64,000 bases of DNA from an uncultured Paracoccaceae bacterium. GTDB taxonomy: Bacteria; Pseudomonadota; Alphaproteobacteria; Rhodobacterales; Rhodobacteraceae. How positions within the stretch are numbered: position 1 is the stretch's first letter; the number at the start of each line of letters is the position of its first letter. Positions 9,647-17,451 of the stretch are shown one piece after another. The notes beneath the pieces were generated by a model. The model did not search any database, was not told where the DNA came from, and saw nothing but the letters and a program-made list of their open reading frames with translations. Where the stretch lies: the NCBI GenBank assembly GCA_947487205.1, contig CANKVU010000006.1, forward strand, positions 1-64,000. The letters are read 5' to 3'. Position numbers and translations under genes: made by a program.

Positions 9647-11809
9647 TCAGGCCAATTGCGCCGCGAATTCCGGCCAGAGGGTCCCGGCCATCATGAGCGG
9701 GTCGCCATGATCCTCGAGGATGATCGCAGGCACGACTTTGCCCCCTGTGGGTCTCCGCAGCAGGAGAGGCGTGATCGGCCAGTCGTTGGCTGCCGCGACA
9801 CGCTGGCAGAGCGATACCATCTGCGAGGTCGAACGGCCCCGGCGGAAACGCTCGGCACCGGTCTCGAAGTCGCGCGGAAGGTCCGCGGCGAGACCTGCGG
9901 CCGACAGCCGGGTCCCGCGCACCGGTCGTCCCAGCGTAGCGCGAAGGGCCTTTTCTATCCGGACATATCCCTGCCAGTCCGGTTCCCCTTCGAGACCCCG
10001 CTCGAGGGCGGCCAATGTCGTCAGGCGTGTGACCGGGAAATCCGGCAGCGGCAGGCTGCTCAGGATAACGACGCGTTTTTCGCGGTTGGGGGACAGGAGG
10101 CGGAGCCGGGCGATGGCCTGGAGCGTGCCGCATTCCCGCGTCTGAGCCAGGATCGTCTGGACCCGCGGGTCCGGGTGGGCCCGGACATCGGTGTCCCGGA
10201 CCGCGCCGTCGGCCATGATGATCCGTGACCCGGTCGCCGGCAGAGGGCCCGAGGCATGCGCCGTGATCGGCTGGGTGTCCTGCGCGAAAACCGCGCGCGC
10301 CGAAGCCTCGACGTCGGCAATACCCGGTTGGAGACGCCCAATGACAACGATCGCCGCATAGTCCTCGAAATCGTTCACGCCCTGCATCCGCGGGCCGAAC
10401 CAGCGCGGCTGCGCACCGAGGAGCGGTTGCCTGAGGGAGCCCTCAGCGCTGGCATCCAGCAGCGTGCCGGCCTCCCGGTGCAGGGCCGCGAGAACGGATT
10501 TCGTCGCCACGACGAGGACTCCCCCGCCCGCGGCTTTTTCAATTTCTCGTTCGAGGATCGTCCGTATCGCAGTCCGCCTCTGCGCGCCCTTGTCCGGGTG
10601 GAGCAGCCAGCTGTTGGAGAGCGTCAGGTCGGAAACCTGAACGATGTCGGCGATCGGCGGCGACTGGATCGTGATGAACTTGGCACCGGGAGCGATGCGC
10701 TCGGTGATGTCGGGATCGGCATCCGCGTCGAGAAGAAGCAGCGGCGCCTCGCGACCGACGACATCGAATCCGGAGGACTCGATCACCTGGTGAGATCCGC
10801 CCTCCGTCGTTACCTCGACAAGGCTCAATCCGACGCAGTGTCCAGTCTCCCTTTCGGACAGGCGTTCGAACAGGCGCTGCCGCCGCTTCGAGGCGATGAA
10901 GGACCTCCTGTCGAAGGTCTCGACGCGAAACGCGACCGCTTCGGTGGTCTGCCATGGTCCGATCTCGAGGCCGGTCCGGGATTGGCGTTCCGCCTTCGCG
11001 AGGCGCTTCAACTGCTCGGTATCGATGCGGGCGTTCCGGACATGGTCGTGGAGCGGGAGGTTGCGCTGCAGGCCGTCGATGAGGGCAGCCCTGGCGCGGG
11101 AGAGCGCGCCGAGGAGGTTCTCCGGGAAGGTCGTCGGGGGCGCGCGCATGAGATCGTCGACGGCGAGGTGTGACCTGCGGGTCAGGGCCGGCCAGACCTT
11201 CTCGTCGACCACGCGGAGCACGACCGGGTAGTCGCGATCGACCGGAGGATCGACGGTCAGATAGGCGTGGGACAGGAAGACGACATGGGGCCCTGCAAGG
11301 TCCTTCTGCTGCAGGTAGGCACATCCGGAGGCGCACGGAGATTGGACGAAATTCCCGTCCGGGTCCTGACCCCGGCAGAGCGCCTGGGTGACCGAGGGAA
11401 CGAACCCTGCGATCGCTTCCGCGATCTCGGCGCGCTCGCACATCTTGGTCTTGCTGTCGCCCGGGCGCGCGGCGTCGCGTCCCCGGATCACCCGGGAGGG
11501 AAGTTCCGGCGCAATGGTCCGGAACTCGCCGCAGGCCCGTTCCGCGAGGTCGAGCGTTGGCAGGTGGATCAGAACGTGTCCGCGCGCCAGCAGGGCCTCT
11601 CCGTGACGCGCGAGCGCGCGCAGCGTCGTCGCGGTCTTCCCGAGCCCGGCTGTGACCTTCAGCGCAAGGGCGGCGCCGGGTGTTGCTGTCGCCCGCGCCG
11701 CCGCTCTCACGAAAAGATCGATCTCCTGGTCGAGCTGCTCCCGTGCCTCGGATGGCCTCGTCCATCGCGGGACCCGGACGGCCGTTTCGAGTTCTGGTTC
11801 GTGCTTCAT
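9647..11809 (-). CDS. helicase-like P-loop ATPase with DinG/XPD-like cysteine cluster
   Basis: A 720-residue protein that I do not recognise as a named family. Walker A is TAGLGKTATT near residue 48, followed by a segment rich in conserved hydrophobics (HVLIHLPTLDLAERA). Next come four cysteines spread as MC, ALC and SPCASGC, then HVVFLSHAYL and VVDEK. That order (Walker A, Cys cluster, hydrophobic-SHA, DE box) matches the layout of DinG/XPD-type iron-sulfur helicases, though the DE box is DEKV rather than DEAH. The start at 11809 is chosen because GGAGG lies six bases upstream; an ATG two codons earlier would touch that site. It is transcribed divergently from the double-HTH gene, with a large inverted repeat between them. 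A role in island replication or mobilisation is possible but not shown. Confidence 0.55.
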   Translation of the reverse strand: MKHEPELETAVRVPRWTRPSEAREQLDQEIDLFVRAAARATATPGAALALKVTAGLGKTATTLRALARHGEALLARGHVLIHLPTLDLAERACGEFRTIAPELPSRVIRGRDAARPGDSKTKMCERAEIAEAIAGFVPSVTQALCRGQDPDGNFVQSPCASGCAYLQQKDLAGPHVVFLSHAYLTVDPPVDRDYPVVLRVVDEKVWPALTRRSHLAVDDLMRAPPTTFPENLLGALSRARAALIDGLQRNLPLHDHVRNARIDTEQLKRLAKAERQSRTGLEIGPWQTTEAVAFRVETFDRRSFIASKRRQRLFERLSERETGHCVGLSLVEVTTEGGSHQVIESSGFDVVGREAPLLLLDADADPDITERIAPGAKFITIQSPPIADIVQVSDLTLSNSWLLHPDKGAQRRTAIRTILEREIEKAAGGGVLVVATKSVLAALHREAGTLLDASAEGSLRQPLLGAQPRWFGPRMQGVNDFEDYAAIVVIGRLQPGIADVEASARAVFAQDTQPITAHASGPLPATGSRIIMADGAVRDTDVRAHPDPRVQTILAQTRECGTLQAIARLRLLSPNREKRVVILSSLPLPDFPVTRLTTLAALERGLEGEPDWQGYVRIEKALRATLGRPVRGTRLSAAGLAADLPRDFETGAERFRRGRSTSQMVSLCQRVAAANDWPITPLLLRRPTGGKVVPAIILEDHGDPLMMAGTLWPEFAAQLA

Positions 11810-11896
11810 CCGCATCCTCCGTTTCGGAGGACCTGGGCGCAGGCGCTGTCGCGCAGAAACCCGTGGGATCACGACAGCGCGAGGGATGGCGCGTCG

Positions 11897-11949
11897 GCAA
11901 AGGTGCCGCGCCTCAATTGATAGTCCCAATTGCGCCGCGACACCTTTGC
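11897..11949. repeat. 23-base imperfect inverted repeat with 7-base spacer
   Basis: The left arm (11897-11919) begins GCAAAGGTG and ends CAATTG. The right arm (11927-11949) is its reverse complement with three mismatches. The spacer is ATAGTCC. It sits between the divergent helicase-like gene and the double-HTH gene. Two long arms around a 7-base spacer fit either an operator for the HTH protein or a tyrosine-recombinase core site. Confidence 0.7.
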
Positions 11950-12023
11950 TCTTGCCCACAGGCGTTTCAGGCGCGGTCGTCTGGCGACTAATTCCCCCTC
12001 GAGACCAGCGTGAGGAGGAAAAA

Positions 12024-12398
12024 ATGCTGTCTGTGGAACATGTTGCCAATCATTACGGGCTTCGCCCCGACACCGTCCGGCGCAAGATACGCGCGGGGCA
12101 CATCAACGCCATCCGCATGCGCCGCAGCTACCGGCTGGACTGGAGCGATGTCTGGGCCTGCGAGGAAGGCCCGATGCCGAAGGGCGCACGGATCAGGCGC
12201 TACCAGGACCGCCTGCTGAAGAAGAAGGAGATCGCGCGCGCTCTCGGCGTCAGCGCGAGAACCGTCGAGCGCTGGATCGCGGGCGGATTGCCGACCCGGG
12301 CCGTTTTCGGCGCCGTTCGCTGCAATCCGCACGATGTCGCGGACTGGATGCGGCAGGCCATGGATGTCGACCTGCCCGACGGGTGGTGGCAGGCATGA
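12024..12398 (+). CDS. small double helix-turn-helix (excisionase-like) protein
   Basis: A 124-residue protein with two DNA-binding units of the excisionase/MerR type. The first, near residues 1-45, reads SVEHVANHYGLRPDTVRRKI followed by a basic wing. The second, near 66-115, reads KKKEIARALGVSARTVERWI. A strong AGGAGGAA lies just upstream of the ATG. The protein precedes two tyrosine-recombinase genes on the same strand, so a directionality factor or regulator for them is a natural guess. A 23-base inverted repeat about 75-125 bases upstream is a candidate binding site. Two HTH units in one chain would suit binding to two half-sites as a monomer. Confidence 0.7.
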   Translation: MLSVEHVANHYGLRPDTVRRKIRAGHINAIRMRRSYRLDWSDVWACEEGPMPKGARIRRYQDRLLKKKEIARALGVSARTVERWIAGGLPTRAVFGAVRCNPHDVADWMRQAMDVDLPDGWWQA

Positions 12399-12663
12399 TC
12401 GGCTTCCGCACAAGAGCGACAGGCGTCCTCGCGACGGGAGCGGCGTGCCGGTGCCCGTCGCACAATCGCCCCCGAACATTTATCGGCGTTGTGTTCGCGT
12501 CCCAGCGTGCGAAACCCGGAAAAATCGCGCCACGCTGTGCGAACCGCGCCCCCGAGCGCGATCTCCTGACTGGCCGCCGGGACGCGGCCTGATCGGAGCC
12601 GGTCCTCGTCGTCTTTCCGCGGGAAGACGCCGGGTCCCGGCTCCCGAACCAGGAGAAGAAAAG
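12399..12663 (+). other. leader of the recombinase pair
   Basis: This 265-base stretch has no convincing gene. It contains a weak imperfect palindrome around 12460-12495 (CACAATCGCC versus GGCGTTGTG) and two related GTGCGAA-type words near 12506 and 12536. I see no clear promoter. Confidence 0.3.
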
Positions 12664-14595
12664 ATGACCTCTCAGACCCCGATCTCACCGAGTCAGACCG
12701 CAACCTGCGGCGACGTGCTCAGCTGGGCGAAATCCACGGGCGAGGCGCGCGACGCGATCTACGAACTGGAGAAGGTGCCGGCTCGCATGGACATGGCGGA
12801 CGAGGACATCGGGTTGATCCCGGCCGACCTCTTGCATTTCCACCACGTGATCGCCGCGACGCCCTATGGCATGGTCTCCAGGGCGCGCGACCTGGAGAAG
12901 GCCCGCCGGCGCGGCAATTCGCGTCTCAACAAGCTGCTGGAGCGATTTCACGCGGCGCATGGGTCCGCCAAGCCGGTGGATGTGGCGGCGAGCTACGATC
13001 CCCTCATCGCGGCGGTCAAGGAACGCGAAGGATTCACCGAAGAGGGCGCGGCGTTCCCGGCCTCGCGGCACAAGTCGCTCTTCGCCCTGCGCGCGCGGTG
13101 CCACGTCGCGCTCGAAGCCCTTAACCAGGCCGAGGTCGATCGTGTGTTCCGGGAGGCCACGTCCGAGAAGCGCCGCGCGCTGCGCCGCGCGATTCATCTT
13201 CTGAACGAGCTGAAGCGGGGGCACAATCGCTGGCCGGACATCACGCCGCTGCTACCGGCACCAGTGCTCTCGGTACCGAAGACGTCCGACCGGGCCGAGC
13301 GCCTTCCGTGGACCTCGCTGCCGGACGCCTTTCGCCACGGGGCGGAAGATGTCTTTCGCGAGATCCTGCTGACCCCTGCGGATCTTTCTGCCTGGGTCAC
13401 CCAGCAGATGGCCGCCGGGGTCGGCTCGGAAGAGATCAACAGGGTCGTCAGCGAGAGGGTCAAAGACCGCGGTCGCCGTCCCAAGAACTCGACGACGGCG
13501 CTGGCCGGCTACAAGGGCGCCGTCACCTGGCTGGTGCGTCGGCACAAGCAGCGGACGGGATCGCTGGAGGCCTTGCCGACACTTCGGGACATGATGTCCC
13601 GGGACCTGATCACCAGCGCCATCGACGATCAGATCGCCCGCTCCGACGCATCGCCCCACCTGAAGAACGCGTCCAAGAGCCAGACCCTGGCGAACCGGCT
13701 GACCAACCTCAGGACGATCGCGCGACACGGGCTGCATGATCCCGAGATCGTCGCCCATTTTGACGTCCTCAAGGTGGCCTACCACGACTACATCGTCACG
13801 CCGAAACAGATGACCGAGGAGGCCGACCGGACCTGCCGGATGCTCCAGCAGCGACCGGATCTCGCGGCGCGGTTCGTCAACGCTCCGGGCACACTGGCGC
13901 GTGACGCGGAGGCGGCGATCGCGGAGGCCGAGGCCGCCGGGGATCGGGACGGGGTGGATGCCGGTCTGCGGCTCTACGCTGCCGCCACCCTGCAGGCGAT
14001 CCAGGCCTCGCGCCCGCTCCGGACCTCGAACCTGATTGCCCTGCGATGCCGCGGCGCGCAGGAGATCGCCGGCAACATCACGTGGATCCGGAAGGGCGAG
14101 CATGCCGAACTTCGCTTCCTGAAGGGCGAGATCAAGAACGACCGGGTCGTCACGATGCATGTTCTGGGGGAGGACGCGAAGATCCTCCGGCTGTGGCTGG
14201 AGGTGTACCGGCAGAAATTCCTCGCGCTGCGGGACCTGCCGGACAGCCCCTATGTCTTCCCCGGCACCGCGCGACCCCGCTTCGTCAAGGACGCGATCAC
14301 GCTGCCGGAAGGCTGCATGGCACCTTCGACCATGGCCGAGGTCTGGGCGCTTGGCGACGAGCGGATCGGTCTCGGGATTTCACCCCATGTCTGCCGGCAC
14401 GCCGTGGCGACGCTCATCCTCGCCGTGGAACCCGGCAACTTCGACAAGGCGGCGGCGGTGCTCGGAGATACCGAGGAGACCGTGCGCCGGCATTACGGGC
14501 GCGACAGCGGGGAACAGGCGGCTCAGGCGGTGCGCGCGGCGCTGCTCTCCCGCCATCCCGACATCTTCAAGCGCATGAAGAGGAGACTTGCATGA
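12664..14595 (+). CDS. tyrosine recombinase, first of an overlapping pair
   Basis: A 643-residue site-specific recombinase. The catalytic domain fills the last 200 or so residues: box I around PLRTSNLIALRC supplies the first Arg, box II is SPHVCRHAVATL (H-x-x-R), and the nucleophile region is GDTEETVRRHYG with Tyr. The His/Trp normally before the Tyr is replaced by Asp (LGDT instead of LGH), so activity is not certain. The long N-terminal half would hold the core-binding domain plus extra sequence. The ATG at 12664 has AGGAGAAGA upstream; the open frame extends further 5' but has no RBS there. The stop overlaps the next recombinase gene as ATGA, so the two are probably made together, as in elements that encode paired recombinases. 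Confidence 0.75.
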   Translation: MTSQTPISPSQTATCGDVLSWAKSTGEARDAIYELEKVPARMDMADEDIGLIPADLLHFHHVIAATPYGMVSRARDLEKARRRGNSRLNKLLERFHAAHGSAKPVDVAASYDPLIAAVKEREGFTEEGAAFPASRHKSLFALRARCHVALEALNQAEVDRVFREATSEKRRALRRAIHLLNELKRGHNRWPDITPLLPAPVLSVPKTSDRAERLPWTSLPDAFRHGAEDVFREILLTPADLSAWVTQQMAAGVGSEEINRVVSERVKDRGRRPKNSTTALAGYKGAVTWLVRRHKQRTGSLEALPTLRDMMSRDLITSAIDDQIARSDASPHLKNASKSQTLANRLTNLRTIARHGLHDPEIVAHFDVLKVAYHDYIVTPKQMTEEADRTCRMLQQRPDLAARFVNAPGTLARDAEAAIAEAEAAGDRDGVDAGLRLYAAATLQAIQASRPLRTSNLIALRCRGAQEIAGNITWIRKGEHAELRFLKGEIKNDRVVTMHVLGEDAKILRLWLEVYRQKFLALRDLPDSPYVFPGTARPRFVKDAITLPEGCMAPSTMAEVWALGDERIGLGISPHVCRHAVATLILAVEPGNFDKAAAVLGDTEETVRRHYGRDSGEQAAQAVRAALLSRHPDIFKRMKRRLA

Positions 14596-15911
14596 CCCGT
14601 CCGACCCTCGACGAGCATCTGGACCCCGTACCGCCACAGGTCCGGCGCAGCCTGCTCGCGCAGGCCGAGACGCTGGAGCCTGGAGCAGCGGCCGTCACCG
14701 GACGGTTCTTCGGGATCGTGGGGGAGCGTCGCGAACCGATCGCCGCGCCGAGCGCGCAGAGCTTTCGCGAGGCCGCGACGTCGGAATCGACGTTCCGGTG
14801 CCTTCTCCGAACGCTGACCGCGCATGCGCCGACGGTCTCGACGGCCGGTGCACTCCCAGTGAAGGCGGAATGGGTGGCGCGGCGCCCGAAGCCAAAGGTG
14901 GCGTGCAAGGGAACGGCGAGAGGCGATCTGCGCGGGACCCGGATCGACATCCGCACCTGGCCCCCGAGCTGGCAAGCGCACTGGGTCGGTGTCGAGGCCG
15001 CCCGGATCAAGCCGAGCAGCTTGCGCCGCCACCGGGCCTCGATCCATCGATGCGCGCAACTTGTAACAGAGGGGGTCGCGACGGAGGAGCTGAACTTCCT
15101 CACGGCCCACCGCCTCGGGGAGGCCCTGAAGACGGATCGCCGCAAGGGACGCAGCCGTGCGCCGCTGCGGCCCTGCACGGTCGCGAACTACATCGACGGC
15201 CTGGTGGTCCTGGGCCGGCATGGCGGCGCGGACCCGGAGGCGCTCGCGGGAGTGCGGTTCGTGCGCGATCACCTGCGGGACGTCGCAGATGCCGGCGACA
15301 AGCTGAAATTCGCCCGGATCGCCGGACTCCTGGAGAAGGGCGGATTCGACTGTGTCGCGGACAGGATCGGTGCGCTCCGCCGAGAGGCTATGGCGCTCCC
15401 CGACCATTCCGCGGAAAAGGTCCGTCTGCTGCAGAAGGCCGTTCTGTGCGCGGTGAACATGAACAAGCCGGGACGGACCGGCGACGTTGCGCGCTGGCGC
15501 CTCGGATGGGTGCAGGAGAAGACCGGTCGCGAGACCGATGCGGGCGCGCTCTGGCCCGAGGTCTCCGAGATGCTCGACGAGTTCATCCTGGGAGGCCGGC
15601 CAGAGCGGTTCATCCATCTGAGATATCGCGACCTTGCCGGCCTGAACTGGCTGACGCTCTCTGGGACGCAGCCGGCATCGCGCTGGCCCAGCGGCATGGT
15701 CCAGGCGGCGATCGGGGTGCCGCTGCATGACCTGCGCACCATCGCAGCCGATTACCTGCGCCTCCACGATCCGGAAACGGCGGCGGCCGTGATCGGAACC
15801 CACCTGGGACATGCGAGCCCCGGCGCCGGCGAGAGCTACCGGGCCCAGGCGGAGGGCGAGGCGGCGGCCCGATCCTGGGCCACCATGCGCGCGGGCCTCG
15901 CAGCCGGCTGA
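14592..15911 (+). CDS. second tyrosine recombinase-like protein
   Basis: A 439-residue protein whose start overlaps the stop of the first recombinase as ATGA, with AGGAGA upstream. The C-terminal part fits a tyrosine-recombinase fold: an Arg in KPGRTGDVARWRLG, then PLHDLRTIAADYL (H-x-x-R), then HLGHAS and ESYR with the candidate nucleophile Tyr. It therefore retains Arg, His-x-x-Arg, His and Tyr, although overall similarity is diffuse. The N-terminal half has no motif I recognise. Two different recombinases read from one coupled message suggest a heteromeric recombination machine. I could not tell whether it acts on the island ends or on an internal site. Confidence 0.65.
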   Translation: MTRPTLDEHLDPVPPQVRRSLLAQAETLEPGAAAVTGRFFGIVGERREPIAAPSAQSFREAATSESTFRCLLRTLTAHAPTVSTAGALPVKAEWVARRPKPKVACKGTARGDLRGTRIDIRTWPPSWQAHWVGVEAARIKPSSLRRHRASIHRCAQLVTEGVATEELNFLTAHRLGEALKTDRRKGRSRAPLRPCTVANYIDGLVVLGRHGGADPEALAGVRFVRDHLRDVADAGDKLKFARIAGLLEKGGFDCVADRIGALRREAMALPDHSAEKVRLLQKAVLCAVNMNKPGRTGDVARWRLGWVQEKTGRETDAGALWPEVSEMLDEFILGGRPERFIHLRYRDLAGLNWLTLSGTQPASRWPSGMVQAAIGVPLHDLRTIAADYLRLHDPETAAAVIGTHLGHASPGAGESYRAQAEGEAAARSWATMRAGLAAG

Positions 15912-15997
15912 GCCGCCGGGACGCCAAACACGCACGGTCCGGGCAAGGTCTGGGCTGCCGCGAAACCGTCTCGTCGATCGCAAATGGCTGCCCGATC

Positions 15998-16055
15998 GGG
16001 TCGCCGGATCGTCCCGGGGTCCTCTGGTCGAGACCCCGGACCGGCCCGGCGACCC
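15998..16055. repeat. 58-base nested palindrome
   Basis: The outer arms GGGTCGCCGG (15998-16007) and CCGGCGACCC (16046-16055) are perfect reverse complements. The inner arms CGGGGTC (16015-16021) and GACCCCG (16032-16038) are also perfect, around a ten-base loop. Seven-base unpaired segments separate the two stems. It lies in the 306-base gene-free gap (15912-16217) after the second recombinase gene. No T-run follows, so it is not a standard intrinsic terminator. Confidence 0.75.
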
Positions 16056-16217
16056 CGAAACGGGGGAACACGGGTGACCGGAGCCCGGGACACCGATGAG
16101 CAACGTCTGTCCGCCCGGCTGCTCCCCGGAAAGACGCGCATGCCACGCCGCACGGAAAGGAGGAACGCGGCCTGACCCGTCCCGAGAGACGGATCGCTTC
16201 CAGACAGGAGATCGACG

Positions 16218-16634
16218 ATGTCGACCACGATTCTTCACCTCACCCGTGGCACTGCGGACCACTCGCTGGCGCTCGTCCGGGCCTTCGCGGCGGAACACGG
16301 CGAGGCCCTGTGCTCCGCAAGTTTGCTGCTCGGCGGTCCCGCCGCCAAACGCCGGTGCCTCCGGCTGCTATCCCGTCTCCGGGAGGCCCTTTCGCTTGTG
16401 CGCCCGGACGTCCTCGATCTGATCGAGATCCACCGTCTGCTGATGCTCGAGCATGTCGGCGATCCTGATCGAGAGGAAACCGCGCGCTTCGTGGAGATCG
16501 ATCCCATCGATTCGCGGGTGCACGACCTCTGCCTGCTCGCCGATCGGCTTCTCGAGCTGTTGAAGGCTCTTGCAGAAGGGGAGGACAAGTTCGCTGCGGC
16601 GGCGAAAGCGGCCGTGGCCGATTGGGCGGCCTGA
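16218..16634 (+). CDS. small helical protein of unknown function
   Basis: A 138-residue protein that I do not recognise. An AGGAG lies about nine bases upstream of the ATG. The sequence is predicted mostly helical, with a leucine-rich segment (CLLADRLLELLKALAEG) near the C-terminus. It has no membrane segment, signal peptide or catalytic motif that I can see. It follows the recombinase pair in the same orientation after a 306-base gap containing a nested palindrome, and may be a separate transcription unit. Confidence 0.55.
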   Translation: MSTTILHLTRGTADHSLALVRAFAAEHGEALCSASLLLGGPAAKRRCLRLLSRLREALSLVRPDVLDLIEIHRLLMLEHVGDPDREETARFVEIDPIDSRVHDLCLLADRLLELLKALAEGEDKFAAAAKAAVADWAA

Positions 16635-16715
16635 TCCCGGGGATGCCGGCCTCCGGGCCGGCGACCTTTGAAGGCGCAGCGATCCTGCGGCGCCAGACCC
16701 CGGAGGTGGGACGAA

Positions 16716-17156
16716 ATGTACAACGAATGGATCAAGATGCCGGCCGAGGAAATTTGCGCGCGCACGATACTGGAGGGCAGCCGATTTGCGACGGAGTTCC
16801 CGGCGGCGGATATTGCGAAGGATTCCCATGAAGCTGCAGCTATCCGGCGGACGCTGGAGCGGATGACTGCAGAGACGGTGGTGGGAGAGCACAACGACGG
16901 CGGACTTGCCGCCCTCGGCGAGATCCTCGCGCGCGAGCTCGATGCGGAGACGCTCGATCGGGGTTCTGAATTTTGCGGATCCCACGATCCCGAAGTCGGC
17001 TCGATCGGCACCGTGCACGAAGTTCGCGTTCTGTCCGATCGCGGCAAGCGGATCGACCGGCTGGACTCGAAGCTCCGCGTCTACCTGAACATGCGGGAGA
17101 TCTGCCGGGCGCGCCTGCAGGCGGAACGGCTGGTCTTCCGCCACGCGTCAGGGTGA
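16716..17156 (+). CDS. hypothetical island protein
   Basis: A 146-residue protein that I do not recognise. GGAGG at 16702-16706 precedes the ATG by nine bases, which decides this start over an in-frame ATG at 16668. The chain is acidic in the middle and basic at the end (KRIDRLDSKLRVYLNMREIC), the latter looking like a helix-rich tail. It lies 81 bases after the preceding small gene and is the last plus-strand gene of the island before a GC-rich hairpin. Confidence 0.5.
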   Translation: MYNEWIKMPAEEICARTILEGSRFATEFPAADIAKDSHEAAAIRRTLERMTAETVVGEHNDGGLAALGEILARELDAETLDRGSEFCGSHDPEVGSIGTVHEVRVLSDRGKRIDRLDSKLRVYLNMREICRARLQAERLVFRHASG

Positions 17157-17178
17157 GCTCTGCGGCAGAGACGAACGG

Positions 17179-17202
17179 CCGCGCCGCCTCCGGGCGGCGC
17201 GG
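17179..17202 (+). terminator. GC-rich hairpin after the small island genes
   Basis: A perfect ten-base stem (CCGCGCCGCC / GGCGGCGCGG) around a TCCG tetraloop follows the stop at 17156 by 22 bases. No T-run follows, so it may act as a transcript-end stabiliser or weak terminator. The rest of the gap to 17451 shows nothing else. Confidence 0.4.
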
Positions 17203-17451
17203 TGACGGCATTCCCTGACGAGGTGCCGGTTCGCCGCCCGCGTCCAGGCGATCACGGCAGGCCATGGTCGCCTCGATACGCGGCTGCGCTCTCGTGGTGG
17301 CGGGAGACCGCCTGGCTCGCGTGCGGATCCGGAGGACCGGTCCACGTTCCCCGATACTGTGCGGTGTCCCGGTTTCAAGCCGAGCCGCAGGCGCGATGGG
17401 GCAATGGAGATCTCCTCGGCGTTGGATCGCGGGCCGGAAGGGATCGCGGCG

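Noticed and set aside
11911-11926. Homology between the inverted-repeat core and the tRNA-Asn anticodon arm (both contain CAATTGAT)
   Set aside because: Only eight bases match, which is easily chance; not enough to claim an attP-like core.
12460-12500. Weak palindrome upstream of the first recombinase gene
   Set aside because: Arms are short and imperfect with a long spacer, not above what is expected in this GC-rich sequence.
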